Below are positions 12,675 through 24,600 of a stretch of DNA of 64,000 bases, piece after piece (positions within the stretch are counted from its first letter, which is position 1; every line of letters begins with the position of its first letter). The notes beneath the pieces are model-generated. The model was not told the origin of the DNA. It made no database searches and saw nothing but the letters and a program-made list of their open reading frames with translations. Made by a program: the position numbers and the translations under genes. Source of the stretch: Pistacia vera (Eukaryota; Streptophyta; Magnoliopsida; Sapindales; Anacardiaceae); assembly GCF_008641045.1 (NCBI RefSeq), contig NW_022196291.1:248001-312000 (forward strand), given 5' to 3'.

Positions 12675-14549
12675 TACTTATTGGTCTAATCTAATCTGAA
12701 AATTAATTAAAACCCAAATAAGATTATTTGTTTAAAAATGAAAAAAAGGTGGGACTTGTTTTCAGATTATTCAACTTTATTCAATCGAAAATATTTTTCT
12801 TTCTCTCATTCCAATCTAAAAATTAATTCACCCAAGACCACTATCGTCGCTACCATTAGCAATCACCGCCGACCGACGTGGCCAAAATGACTCACGAACG
12901 ATCGGAACTGGCCGATCGTGCATTGATCTGGTCGTTTCCAACCATATCCAATCAGTTGTGCGCTGTTTCGACGGCTGCTGACTGCCGTCCGACAGTGGTG
13001 GCTAGCAGCCGGCTATCCTCTTGGATGGCTGGGGTATTTAGTTAATTTTTAAACTTTTATTGTGAAGGTGTTTAGCTAAATTAACAAATATAGAAAATTA
13101 AAAGAATAATCTAAATATTTTCAGAAAATGTATCAACCAACTATTATGTCTTAAAAACATTTTTCAAAAAATGTACCAAACAATTATTCAGCATTTTATC
13201 TAACTTTGATATAATTTTCAGATATTTTACCACACACATTTTTAGATTCAAATCCAATTTGATTTGATTCAACTCAACTTAACTTAAAACACTTTCTCAT
13301 AATAATATTTTTTAAAAAGTGTAACAAATAGACTCGCCCCTACTTGGTTTGGTTATCTTATTTTTAAAATACGATTTGAAATATGTTTGTTACTTTAGTT
13401 TATCTTAAACGTTAAAAGTTGAATTTGTGTTACATTATCAAGTTGATTAGTTTTTATATTAGATATGTACAATTGTACATTATTTTTCAATAATAATTTT
13501 TTACTTACAACTTATTTATATAAACAAACAAAAATTTCATAAAATTTATGTCAAATTACTACTTTTTCTTTTTTTTTTTTTTTGTTTGTATGACTCATTT
13601 GTAATTATAGTATTACTCATTTTTTAATTAGCTTTTAAGAATGAGTTATATTTAAACTCATATAATATAGTTATATAACCATGTGTTTGCAAAAAATAAT
13701 GGGCTCGATCAACCTCGATCGTATGCACGTTACACATGAGGAATGATATTAGAATTTTACACATCACCAAGTTGTTAGATTGTTATTATATATATAATAA
13801 GTGTGCTAATATTTGAGCCTTGATTGGGTAAGTCCAAATGGGGTTAAGTTTTCTATTATATGTATTCTATAATAGTGAGAAATCTAGTGTGAAAGAATAG
13901 AGGGCAAGAGTGAAATGTCGTCATTATACTTTATAATTGTTGCAACTTTATGATATTCAATAAAATTTTCTATATGAATGCTAGACATAATTCCTTTATT
14001 GGAACAAACCAGGATAAATTGTGTGTTCTTTTTACTTTTTTGTTTTCTTTATTGTGTGTTTTTTGTTATGGTTTTCAACAATTTTAACATATATATATAT
14101 AATGTAAAAAATTGTTGAATGTGTAAGGTCGTAGATAATTGTGATATAAAAAGTTATTTAGTATCATGAGTTAAATATAATGGAAATGAACTGGTTTGAA
14201 AAAATTTCCAAGGATGCTTCTTTTTTATCGGGAATTTGACTCTGAATATTGGACTGCTTAATTGAGTCATACTCTTCAAAAAATGCTGATGAAAATCAAG
14301 ACGAAGTTCTGATTATACTAATAGCCCAACATAAGTGGAGTGCAATCTTCATTGGAGCTCGCAATATTTGAACGTGGGCCGAAGATCTAAATGGGCCGAG
14401 CCCATCCAGGCTATTCTTAGCCTCGCTTACATTTGTATTTAACAAAAGAGCAAAAGTGTACATATATTTTATCAATTGAAAGATGAAAGAATGCAAACAA
14501 ATTTATGAATCTATTAATTTAATAGTTAAATGAAGATGACATAACATAA
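12675..14549. other. AT-rich intergenic DNA with a GC-rich island
   Basis: No gene is visible. A GC-rich island at 12830-13030 has a sequence character and left border (CACCCAAGACCA) also found at 36785-37180 inside a transposon. The neighbouring 13029-13085 resembles the reverse complement of 36725-36785. It is therefore probably a decayed relative of that element, but I could not place its termini. The remainder is A/T runs. Confidence 0.45.
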
Positions 14550-14750
14550 CCCCAAAGGTTAGCCGAGCGGTCAATAAGGTTTGTTCTCTTAATTGATTTT
14601 TTGGATTCAAATAACCTGGAGATAATCTATTACATTTGTGACTTACCTTGAAACATTGAGTTTATAAGGTATTTAATGAATCCCGATAATTAGATGAGGT
14701 ATGCGTAAACTGATCCAAACATTGCGGTCATTTAAAAAAAAAAAAAAAAA
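14550..14750 (+). mobile_element. tRNA-derived SINE
   Basis: About 200 bp with a polymerase III type-2 promoter layout: a box-A-like TTAGCCGAGCGG at 14559-14570, a box-B-like GGATTCAAATA at 14603-14613, and a terminal run of 17 A at 14734-14750. The spacing and the A tail fit plant SINEs whose head derives from a tRNA. Flanking sequences (GATGACATAACAT and GATCGAATAAAT) are only loosely similar, so the target duplication is unproven. The rest of the sequence does not fold as a tRNA. Confidence 0.65.
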
Positions 14751-15182
14751 GATCGAATAAATATAATGAAGGGAAGAATTATGTTTCCATTACGTAGGAG
14801 GGTTAACTTATGCGAATACTAGTAACTTAGAGAGCTTGGAAGAGGGAACCACTAACCTTCTAGTGCCTTAATTGATATAGATAGTAACTATGAAAATTAA
14901 ATAATAAATTTAAATTATAATAGCAAGTAAAAATATTTAATTGTACTAATGAAATTTTTGATAAATTGAACAGTTTAACCTCATGAAGCCATGAAGCTAA
15001 TGGGAGAAGAGAAGTACCCTATTTCCTCAGAAAAATGCCCACTTGTTTTCATATAAAAAGCACAACACAACAATTTTACAGAACAAAAACATCAATGTGG
15101 CAGCAAATATCCCTTCTTTAAAAGCCACCTCATTTTGTATTTTTTGTTTATATCTCCACTACCCCCATCGAAACTTGTTTCT

Positions 15183-15261
15183 CATGCAAAGCCTCTGGTC
15201 ACCACTCACCATGCAATCTTTTACGTGTCACCCTTTTGAACCTCCTCACTTCTTTATAAAA
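15183..15261 (+). promoter_or_regulatory. Seed-type promoter of the oleosin gene
   Basis: Within 190 bp upstream of the oleosin start lie two RY elements CATGCA (15183-15188 and 15210-15215), an ABRE core ACGTGTC (15223-15229) and a TATA box TATAAAA (15255-15261). RY motifs bind B3 factors such as ABI3/FUS3 and ABREs bind bZIP factors; together they are the classic signature of seed-maturation promoters. The motif placement is seen; the expression pattern is inferred. Confidence 0.75.
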
Positions 15262-15371
15262 CTAACTCCATTTCTCTTCTCTTAAACCCATCTTTCTCTC
15301 CTCCCTTCCAATTATCTTCATCATCTCCTTAATACTTATCTTCTTCTTCTTCTTCTTCTCCATTATCCTCA

Positions 15372-15887
15372 ATGGCCGAACGTGATCGTGACCGTCCACA
15401 GCCACACCAGCTTCAGGTGCACCCACAGCACCGTTATGATCATCATGGAGCTGGTGTCAAGTCACTTATGCCGAGACGCGGGCCTTCAGCCAGCCAAGTT
15501 CTAGCGGTGGTCGCGCTCCTACCCGTGGGTGGCACCTTGCTTGCCTTAGCTGGTTTGACTCTGGCTGGTTCTATCATTGGGCTTATGGTCACTACACCGC
15601 TGTTTATAATATTCAGCCCAGTTATCGTCCCGGCGGCTATTGCTATCGGGCTTGCAGTGGCGGGCTTTTTCACTTCCGGGGCTTTTGGGTTGACGGGTTT
15701 GACTTCATTCTCATGGATCTTGAACAGCTTCCGCCAGTCCACGGGGTCGGTACCGGATATGGCGGACCAGGCAAAGCGACGCATGGCCGACATGGCAGGT
15801 TTTGTGGGCCAGAAGACCAAGGAAGTGGGCCAGGAGATCCAGAGCAAGGCCCATGAAGTAGGGAAGACTGGGACGGGAAGGACATGA
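15372..15887 (+). CDS. OLE: Oleosin, oil-body structural protein
   Basis: Single-exon gene of 171 aa. Oleosins coat seed lipid droplets and stop them fusing. The protein has a short hydrophilic His/Arg/Pro-rich head (about 1-40), a long hydrophobic stretch (about 41-115) with the diagnostic proline knot PLFIIFSPVIVP (pattern P-x5-SP-x3-P), and an amphipathic tail with AKRRMADMAGFVGQKTKEVG as in seed oleosins. The ATG at 15372 follows a CT-rich 5' leader and lies 111 bp after the TATA box. The length is normal for a ~18-kDa oleosin, and no lesion is seen. The upstream RY and ABRE motifs support seed expression. A long antisense open frame over it is a GC shadow. Confidence 0.97.
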   Translation: MAERDRDRPQPHQLQVHPQHRYDHHGAGVKSLMPRRGPSASQVLAVVALLPVGGTLLALAGLTLAGSIIGLMVTTPLFIIFSPVIVPAAIAIGLAVAGFFTSGAFGLTGLTSFSWILNSFRQSTGSVPDMADQAKRRMADMAGFVGQKTKEVGQEIQSKAHEVGKTGTGRT

Positions 15888-16375
15888 GTTTTGAGTTTGA
15901 GTTGAGGCTTGAGGAGATGGAAGTGAAGGAATAACGAATGTGCGGTTCTTGTTTGGGGTTTTTAATGTAATGTCTTTAGTTTTCTGGTGTAAGTTTGTGT
16001 GTGTAGCCATAGGTTTCTATCAATGTAGGCATTTGATTTTGTGTACTGTGGGTTTCATTTTTTTTTTTTTTAATTTAAACGCGTTATGTTATATGTTCTG
16101 GGTCTTATATCTTCTGTTTTTCTGTCTTTAATGTTCCAACCATCTTCAGCTTAGAAATTATATGGATGAATGATGAATCTAGAAATGAAGCTCTTTCATT
16201 CATCTCTAGAAATAGAAAACAATTCTACAGTGTTACAATTCAAAATTGTGTGGTTGCACAAAGCCACAAAGCCCTCATTTGGCATTCTTCTCTTCTCTCT
16301 CAACAAAAATGAACCACAGAAACGCTTAATAGATATGTACGAGGAATTCATATAAAAACACTGGAAGAAAGAAAG
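15888..16375. other. Convergent 3' ends of oleosin and WD40 gene
   Basis: About 490 bp between two converging stop codons. It contains T-rich oleosin 3' UTR (including a T run at 16058-16070) and, on the other strand, the 3' UTR of the WD40 gene. No other feature is seen. Confidence 0.6.
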
Positions 16376-19300
16376 TTAAGAGAAAGAAGGGGTAGGTTGT
16401 GAAATTGGTTGAGATTGAGGTTCCCCAGAAGCGGGATCATCGGGGTTGGGTATCCAAAACGAGAGTACAGAAGAGGCAGCAACAAACATCACGCGACGGG
16501 GAGCCCATTTCAAACATGAAGATACCCCAGTGTGGGCATTCCAACATGCCACCTACCACAAATTAAAACAAGTAACATAATCATATAGAAAACACAGAAA
16601 CAAGACCCAAAAAATAAAAAAATAAAAAAAAAAAATAAAAAAAAAAGGTTAAGAAAGTTATGCTGTTATTACTAGTTAATACATCATGAATCTTTCTTCA
16701 ATGTTGCATAAAACTAGTTACCTAAAAAAATACACCAAATTACTTGACACCATCTTGATCGTCTATTAATTATGAAATTTTTTTTTAAAGAAAAGAAGAT
16801 GGTGCCACGTGTGTGGTGCGTGAATTCAGTATATTTTTTATATTTTTTCCGGTAACTGTAGCATTGCTCAAACTTACCAGTTTACTATTTCTATGTTACG
16901 TTACCAAAACTTCTTCCAATTTAGGAACTGACACTCCATATTATGTCAACATCTTCGTGATTGGGTTTAGCAGGACTAACCAATGTGCTTGACTCAACAG
17001 TTGAACGGTACTCGATGAATGTTAATATATTTATTATTTTCCCAACCATCCAGACACAACCAGCTAACAGCCTTAATTTAGATTTACATGAGCTTCATAA
17101 TTTCCCCCCCTTTTAAGATAGAGCAGAAAAGAAGTTAAGGATGTGGTCCAGCACAGCCATAGTCAGTTTATTTAATGAACGTATGATACGAACTTATAAA
17201 TCACCTAAGGAGTTCACTTTGAATGCACTCTACAAGTAACATTAAAAAAATTTTAACACAGAGAAGAAAAAAAAGAATGATACCTCATTTCTCATGTTGA
17301 TATCCCAGGCATGAATTGTTCCATCCCCTGACCCTTTGACAAACAAGAAGACTGAACTTAGTTTACAATGATCCAAACGGAAGACAGGAAAATTTAAGCA
17401 GCAAATTGCACCCATTTGAAAAGTTACTTATGGAACTAAAATAATCAATCATTAGATACAAAAACCACATCACCACAAGTCTATGCTCATTTGGAAAAGA
17501 TAGGTAGATGACTGATGGAATTGGCAAGATTGTTTCAACAAGTACTAAGAACTGTATAAGACGAGGTTCTTAAAAATACCAAAGTCGGATAAGACCCTTC
17601 TTAAACATAAACTTTCCAGTTCTTTAAAAAGCTTCAATGCTAAAACTAATTTTAGAACTCATAGAATAGAAATGACCAGAAAAAGAAAAGAAAATTGAAA
17701 TGGACTAGATGATGCATTTTATTTTTCAAATAGAAAACATATTAAATACTGGATGATACCTGAGACCACATACTGGCCATCTGGGGAAAAAGTTGCTTCC
17801 ATAGTTTCATTTGGGGATGGCTCCAAATTCACAGCGAACCGCTGCACATAAGAATGTCTCGTTACTGGTTACTTAAGCCACATCCTACATATATATTGTA
17901 AAGTAAAATGAAAAACAGAGTATTTAGGATTGATCTCCACATCACAGCGGATAGGTAAGACTATTGTCCATGAGAACCCTAAAACAAATCAGGTAAACTA
18001 ACCTTCTCTCCTCCATATGCATCAAGAACATAAATGTTGTTATTTGTGGTCATCAAGAGCATTGATTTGCCATCGTTGCTGAATTTGATATCACAAACCT
18101 CTGCTCTATCTCCACCTACTAAGAAGGTGTCAAAGGGGCCCTGCAGTTGGAAAAATATATCAAATTGATGGCTTCATAAAGTGCCACACACAAGCTGATG
18201 TTTTATAGGTAAGTACCTTGTCATAAGAACGTGAATCAAACAATTTTATAGCACCACCTTCCATTGCCACGGCAAAGACCAAGCCTTGTTGATCATATGC
18301 AACTGTAGGTCTACCACGTAGATGTAGAATTCCCTGAAAACTATGTCAGTAAGCATAAATCACCATTGTGTATATTTTAAAGTAAGAACCTAAATTAATT
18401 ACAAATGCCAATCCAAATACAAGCCAGTATATATATATACTTGCAACCTCGATCCACAATCAAGACTAATGACCCTAATTACTTGACTTCTTTACTACTG
18501 TGAAAGGGGGAGGAAACCAATCTTCAGCAATTCAGGATTGATTAAATTATTTGTAATGCATGTCAATTTTCTTTGGAAGCTTAAAATTTGCATAAATTTC
18601 ATGAGAAACAAGAAACAAACCTGGCAAGCGTTTACACGAAGATCCCACATTCTGACACTGTGGTCAACAGAACCAGACATGAAGCTATCATTTACTGGAG
18701 ACATGCAGAGGGAAACAACCCTACAACATCAACCAAGAGTTTAATAATCACAATCATAACCTTGCAAAATAAACATAAAACAGAAAGGAACAATTTAATC
18801 TTTTTCTTTTGTATAAGGATACATAAACCCTTTTCCGGAACCATGTATGATACTGAACTTATTTTTATAATCAGAGTCAACTGCTTTATCTACTTAATAG
18901 TAAACCGCAAACGAATCATGTTATTCAAACCTCTCTTTATGGCCTTTAAAGTAGCGGAGAATTCGATTATCATACATTGACAGATACCGCAAAGATTCTG
19001 GCAAGAAAAGAAAATACAGATATTACCATTGGCCTTCTTTAAAATCACAAAAATCAGACTTCAGTTTTACTTTACAAAGGTCAATATATTTATTAATTGC
19101 TCCTCTATCCAGAAATTTACACTGAGAAACTCACCTCCAGTGGAATCCAAATTATATTTTGTCGAGCAAATAACAGAGCTTGGATGATGGGTAAAGCAAA
19201 TACGATCAGTGCCATGTTTCTTATGATATGTGGTCTTGAGCAACCTGAAGTTCGTAACGCAACAATAATTAAAACTTTAAATGAAAGTAATTAACAGAAC

Positions 19301-19875
19301 ATAATATCATCTAGGGTTGATTTGATCCTTTAAATGAAAGTAATTAACAGAAGCTAAACTCATTTTAAAATACTCGAAATTTACCATAATATTAACACCT
19401 GTTTAATTGAAAACAATGTACTGAAATTGGAGTATCCAATTCAACCTTGATAACAGTACCACTTTTCAATCAGCAAAGAATAGTTATTCCAGGCAATAAT
19501 CTGACGCAAATTAAGGTGATAATTAGTTCAAGAAAGCACATTTGAACGACTCACTTAGCATTAACGATGTCGTATAGACGGACCGAGCCATCCTCGCTAG
19601 CCGTGACCAATAAATCGTCTTTCCGATGAAAGTCAAGTGAATTTATCTTCCCACCCTGAAATTGTAATTTTTTTTTTTTAAATTATCATCAGGAATTATA
19701 GGTATATAGCGAAATCTAAACTGTTTTTATTTTTTGGTATTTAATTTGTTAGGTGAAAAGAAATTATAAACATGAAAAGGAAGAAGAGAAGATTTACAAA
19801 GTCTGAGAAAACTGCGCCTACGGCCATGCTGCGCACAATTTTGTCATCGAGTTCTGTGAGCGCCGTCGTCGCCAT
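16376..19875 (-). CDS. S2L: SWD2/WDR82-like WD40 protein (S2L/APRF1 type)
   Basis: WD40 propeller protein homologous to yeast Swd2 and animal WDR82. In plants these proteins (S2La/APRF1, S2Lb) belong to the COMPASS-like H3K4 methyltransferase, with a role in flowering; Swd2 also serves RNA 3'-end processing. I splice ten exons on the minus strand: 19875-19798, 19655-19555, 19244-19135, 18997-18931, 18720-18621, 18333-18217, 18140-18003, 17841-17760, 17333-17284, 16552-16376. All have GT-AG borders and matching phases, giving 1020 nt and 339 aa, a normal family length. Key motifs are ALTELDDKIVRSM at the N terminus, DDLLVTASEDGSVRLYD, FMSGSVDHSVRMWDLR, GRPTVAYDQQG, GAIKLFDSRSYDKGPFDTF and VSGSGDGTIHAWD. 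I cannot say whether it is the S2La or S2Lb orthologue. It is divergent from RST1. Confidence 0.94.
19275..19352. repeat. 25-bp direct repeat in WD40 intron 2
   Basis: A 25-bp word beginning CTTTAAATGAAAG occurs at 19275-19299 and again, identically, at 19328-19352. It is a small local duplication inside intron 2 with no obvious effect on splicing. Confidence 0.85.
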
Positions 19876-20275
19876 TGATAAATTCTGATAAGAAAAGAAG
19901 AGACTTCGGAATTTAAAACGAGCAGCCAGAACTGTGCGTGGAGGCAGTGGCAATATCAAACTATTACAGTCCCAGTGGAGACAAACGACGCCGTATGGTA
20001 GACTCTTTCAGTCGCGCATTTCTAACAGTTTCTTGCGGGAAATAAAAGATCTATCTATATTTTTGTTTTTTACTATTATAATATAATTCACTAATTATAA
20101 AACTCATAAAAAAAAAAAATATATATCACAAGGAAGAATTTCAAGCCCCTAAAAGAATAATTTGATATCAATACCCTTTAATTTTGCTTATCCTTGTATA
20201 AAAATGTCATTATCCATATTTAATAATCTAAATATTTCATTATCCATAGTTTATTTTAGGATTTGTTGATATAAA
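19876..20275. promoter_or_regulatory. Upstream region of the WD40 gene
   Basis: The 5' UTR and presumed promoter of the minus-strand WD40 gene. It is AT-rich from 20050 onward, with no confident TATA box. Before the Mutator-like insertion this region would have been joined to the RST1 upstream region (21369-21616), making a divergent promoter of only about 0.66 kb. Confidence 0.45.
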
Positions 20276-20284
20276 ATTAAAATA

Positions 20285-21359
20285 GAGTAAACGACATATT
20301 CCCACCCAAAGTTTAGTGAAATCGGTTGGTACCCCTGGTTTCATAACTTCCATATTACCACCCTTAAATGGACATCGTTAGTGACGGATGGCATTTGGCA
20401 TAAGAGTAGAGGTGCTTTTACAAAACTGCCCTCAAACTTCTTCTTTTTCAACTTCCCTCCTCTTCTTCATTGTCATCGGTAGTTTGGCACTTCCCTTTAC
20501 GTGTTTTCCCCACATTACCCACTACACCAAACCCTTTGACACTTCCATCAGATTCCCCACATTACCCTTTACAAACCCCTAACATTCCTTCTTTGGTGCA
20601 CCCTCAAATCATTGCCCCTTTGCGCGTTTCCCCCTTTTTCATGCCAGATTCCGGTCGATTTTGACACCGAAAACCACCATTGACACCACCACTCGAACCC
20701 CTATCATCTCCTCAGCAAAACCCCTAACTTTTCTTACTTGGTGCATCCTCAAATCGCCACCCGATGGCCATTGCCCCTTTACTTGTTTTCCCCTTTTTCA
20801 GGCTAAATTGCGGTTGATTTTGACATCGGAAACCATCATTCGAACCCCCATCCTCTCCTAAAAAAAAACACTTACCCCCACCGGCTGTCCCTAGTCGCCG
20901 TTTGTCTTTGCAAACTGCATAAGTCGCCGTGCAACAGTTGCATTTTGCGACCCACCCCTTTCTACTACATAACCCCCTTCCTCCTTCACCTGTGGCTATG
21001 TTGTTGTGTTCAGTTGTGATTATTGGATGTAAACTAGTTGTTGGAAAACCCACAGTAACACAACCTCTCATATCCAAATCACACCCACCACCTGTTCGAA
21101 GAAATGTCTCATTTAGCATCCCAGCCCAGCACACAACACACTACATGTGTTGGGGATGATTTCCGATGATGGGTTCTACCAGAAAAGCTTGAGCCGCACC
21201 AAAACGAATGAAAGGCGGTGATCAGCGAATGGTAGTGCAAATGACTATGTTACTCTTTGACCATTAGATTAAACGATTTGCTCTTAGTTTAAGGGTGAGA
21301 ATTTGAGATTTATGAAACCAGGGGTATCACTCTAGAATGACGCTAAATCTTGTTTACTC
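20285..21359. mobile_element. Non-autonomous Mutator-like element A
   Basis: 1075 bp flanked by a perfect 9-bp target duplication ATTAAAATA (20276-20284 and 21360-21368), the size typical of Mutator-like transposons. The left tip is GAGTAAACGACATATTCCC. The right tip, read inward on the other strand, starts GAGTAAAC, then lacks about 15 bp, then matches the left arm over roughly 60-100 bp (PuTTTAG, ACCCCTGGTTTCATAA, CACCCTTAAA). The interior is C-rich with an imperfect direct repeat of about 150-190 bp (about 20575-20715 and 20716-20865). It encodes no transposase. Open frames inside (for example 20724-21134 minus) look like composition shadows. A second member lies at 44931-45349. Confidence 0.9.
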
Positions 21360-21616
21360 ATTAAAATATTATTGGTTGAGCTTGTTGAAATGAATTGTCA
21401 AAATACAATTCTAAAGTCACGTATAAAATATATATGTATAATATTTGAATTTTTTAAAATTATTTCTCCTTATATAAACTAAAGCAATACTATCATTCTT
21501 TGCTTCTTATAATGGAAATTGTAACGTTAATACTGAAGATGGCAACCGCGCTCCTTTGAGCTAACGCACTGTACGAGCTCTTCTCTCACTCACACTCTGT
21601 AACAAATTGACTACCA

Positions 21617-24600
21617 ATGGACTCTTACACTCCTCTATTGGAGAAAACAAGGGTTCCTCAACCTTCGCTGCAGAAATTCGCGGTAATTTCAATCTTCTCC
21701 AAGCTCCGATCCACTCCGACCCATCTTGGACCCGAGTCCGAACCCGGAAGAGACGCAATTTTCCATTGCCTTCACTCCTCGTCTCCCGCCGTCGTCGACC
21801 AATCCGTCCGAGAGTTTTGTCGCCTCGTGACCGACTCTAAATTGGACCTGTCTCTCGGGTTGGTGGAGCTCCAGCCGGCTCTCGAAGGATCAGACCCGAA
21901 ATTTGTACCTCTGTTTGTTAAAGCTTTGGGATTTGTTGTTCGGGTCGGGTTTGAGAGGTACAACGGCTCGTGGAAGTTCGGGTCCACTGAGAATCATCCG
22001 TTTGTTAAGGTGAGAGAATTTTAATATACACTTAAGTTTAGAATATGATCATGGTTTTATGAAATTAGGAAACGTGGATGCTTATTCTTTAACTATTAAT
22101 TAACATTTCTTTTCTTTTTTTAGTGAATTTGTGTTTATAGAATTTGGGGTATTCAAATTCATGTTTTTGTTGAATTCTGAAAGTATAGCTGTGTTAGTAG
22201 TAAGACATTTGAGTTCTGGACTTTCGAATTACTCTGTAATAATTATTTTACTGTGTTTAAGGAATTTAAGGTAAAATTTGAAGTAAATTTGATTATTTAA
22301 GATTAGTTTTAATGATGAAAAATTTGAAGATTGATGCATTGTCGTTTTGTGGTTCAATTTTTTTATTTATGCTATTTTTTTGGTTCATGAAATTGCAGGT
22401 TCTATCAAGTCGAACTGAGGTTCAGTCTGAGCTTGTGCAGCAAGTTTTGTTATTTATGACACAGACTAAACAATTGGGAATGGTTGAAGTTTGTGAATTC
22501 TTGAGACCCTTTTTCAATTTTTCGATTTTACGAATACCCTTTTCGGATTCTTTGTCGACTTTGTTTGTAAGGCAGTTAGTAACATCAGTATCGTCAATTT
22601 GTTGTTCATTTCCAAACGATGCAATGCCAGTATTCAAGCTATTAATAGGTTGCCTTAAATATTTTCCTCACAAGAATTCAGCTGTAAGTGTACTTCTTAT
22701 TGGTGATTTTGTTTCCTTTTCTGCAATATTATGGTTGCTACTGTCATTTGATGGTAAATTGGTTGATTAAAACTTTTGGATTAAGGTTTTCAGTCCAACT
22801 CATTATTAATAGGTTCTCTCTCTCTCTCTCTCTCTCTCTTTTTTCAGGAACATAAGAATTTCATTTACGCCGTGGAATGTATAGTGGATGCGTATATAGT
22901 GGTTTTGAGACACTTGGTTGTGAAGGGATTGGTATGTCCTTAAAACTTTCTGTGTTCCATTGATCTTAATGGAAATGATAACAGAGTTAAAAATTAAATT
23001 ATTTTTAGTTTAATTTTGTTGCTAGTGTCATTTATTGCTATTTATTTTGCATTCATGTTAGCAGCTAGTTTCTGAGGCTCAAATGTGTGGCGTGGAGTTA
23101 TTAGGAACTGTATTGTCGCTCTGTACATCTCCTTTCAAGCACTCTGGTGGCATTGAGCCCATAGTGGAACTATTGAAGCATGTATTGGTTGCCCAACACG
23201 ATCTTTCATTGCAATATAAACCTGAACTATCATCAGTGATACTTTGTTTATTTTCTATCCTCCTCGAATCAGAGCTTGAGCACGAACACCTGTGTATATT
23301 GAAATTAGTATCATTCCTTTTAAACTGGAAGAGTGAAAAGGGTATGTTTTTCAATCTCTTATACATGTTTGTTCTAAATGTAGCATCAGCTATACTGATT
23401 AAACTTAGTTGACCTTGGTTTTTCTACCCTAATTCTTGGTTTCTTTGATACCACTAATAATCCATAAGTTTAGTAATGGGTATCATGTATCAATGTATTT
23501 GGGGTATTACTGTTACTTCAATATACTACACGGTCTGTGGGAATTTAGCAAATTTACAAGTTTACGGTCTGTGGGAATTTAGCAAATTTACAAGTTTAGT
23601 TTTATTGTTGCTGTTCCCGTATTTATTATTTACTAACAAATGTGAACTCCATCTTCTATTCTGGTACTTTGCTTTTTGAATGTATGTATGGTGACTATTT
23701 GGTTCTCCCTTCCCCACTTTTTCCCTTCACGTGGCGGTTGGCTTGACGGATAATCTCTTTGTCATTTTTACTTTTGTTCGCTATGATTGTTTAAATCTAT
23801 TGCTGGTTGCTTACTAGTACTCTGTTGTATACACCTCTGCAGTTGGTGGATCTACATCTGATCTGAGTGAAGAGCTTTTATTGATATTTCCTATCATAAA
23901 CCTGATGTCATCACCTTCTAAGTCAGTTAAATGGGCGGCAAGTGACTTGCTTGTCATGTTAGAAAACCTTTTAGTAAAATTGTTGGCAGTAACAAAGATT
24001 GAAGTGGCCACAAAAGGGGGATATTTCCCTATCAGTAGACCTGAATCTATTGTTTTTAGGCTCTTGAAAAAACTGTGGTTTGAGGTTTGTTCCTATTCTG
24101 ACACATCTGAGCTTCTTTCTTTGTCTTAATTATTTTACCAGTAATTATGTATTTTTGCTGCAAATATTTGATAACTTGACTATTTTTATTATATAGTTGG
24201 CATTGAATAGAATAGAGTATTCCTATACTTCTTAAGGCTTATTCCACATTTTCCATCTAAGTGACATGTCTTCCTGGTTCTTATGTGGCATTACCATATA
24301 TTTGTGGCATTATCTCATATTTATGTGATTGCTTTGTATAAGAAGACATATCATGTGGGGTAAGATTTGGGAAGTGTCGTACTACTTGATAAAATAATTT
24401 AAATTCTAGGCTGTAGTCTTTATTCTCTATTGGAATTCATTTTTTCTGTAAGAGTTGCATTCATGATAGATAGGATCTTAATTTCCTGACACATTTCTTT
24501 CTTGGTCTTTACCTAATATGTGCTGAGTACAATTCAAAATTTGGCAATACGAGAAATGGCAATATGATAAAAATGTTGCCATTGCTAGCAAGTTATTATA

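Noticed and set aside
12291..12687. 15-bp target-site duplication of the copia element
   Set aside because: The longer flank similarity resolves into the normal 5-bp GTCTT duplication plus a pre-existing imperfect tandem repeat.
14550..14750. tRNA gene
   Set aside because: Box A and B are present, but the stems and anticodon arm do not form and an A tail follows; a SINE explains it better.
15443..15847. 134-codon antisense frame over the oleosin
   Set aside because: It mirrors the GC-rich oleosin reading frame; no independent evidence.
20724..21134. 136-codon minus-strand frame inside Mutator-like element A, considered as a captured host gene
   Set aside because: Composition is repetitive and C-rich, covers an internal direct repeat, and no domain is recognisable.
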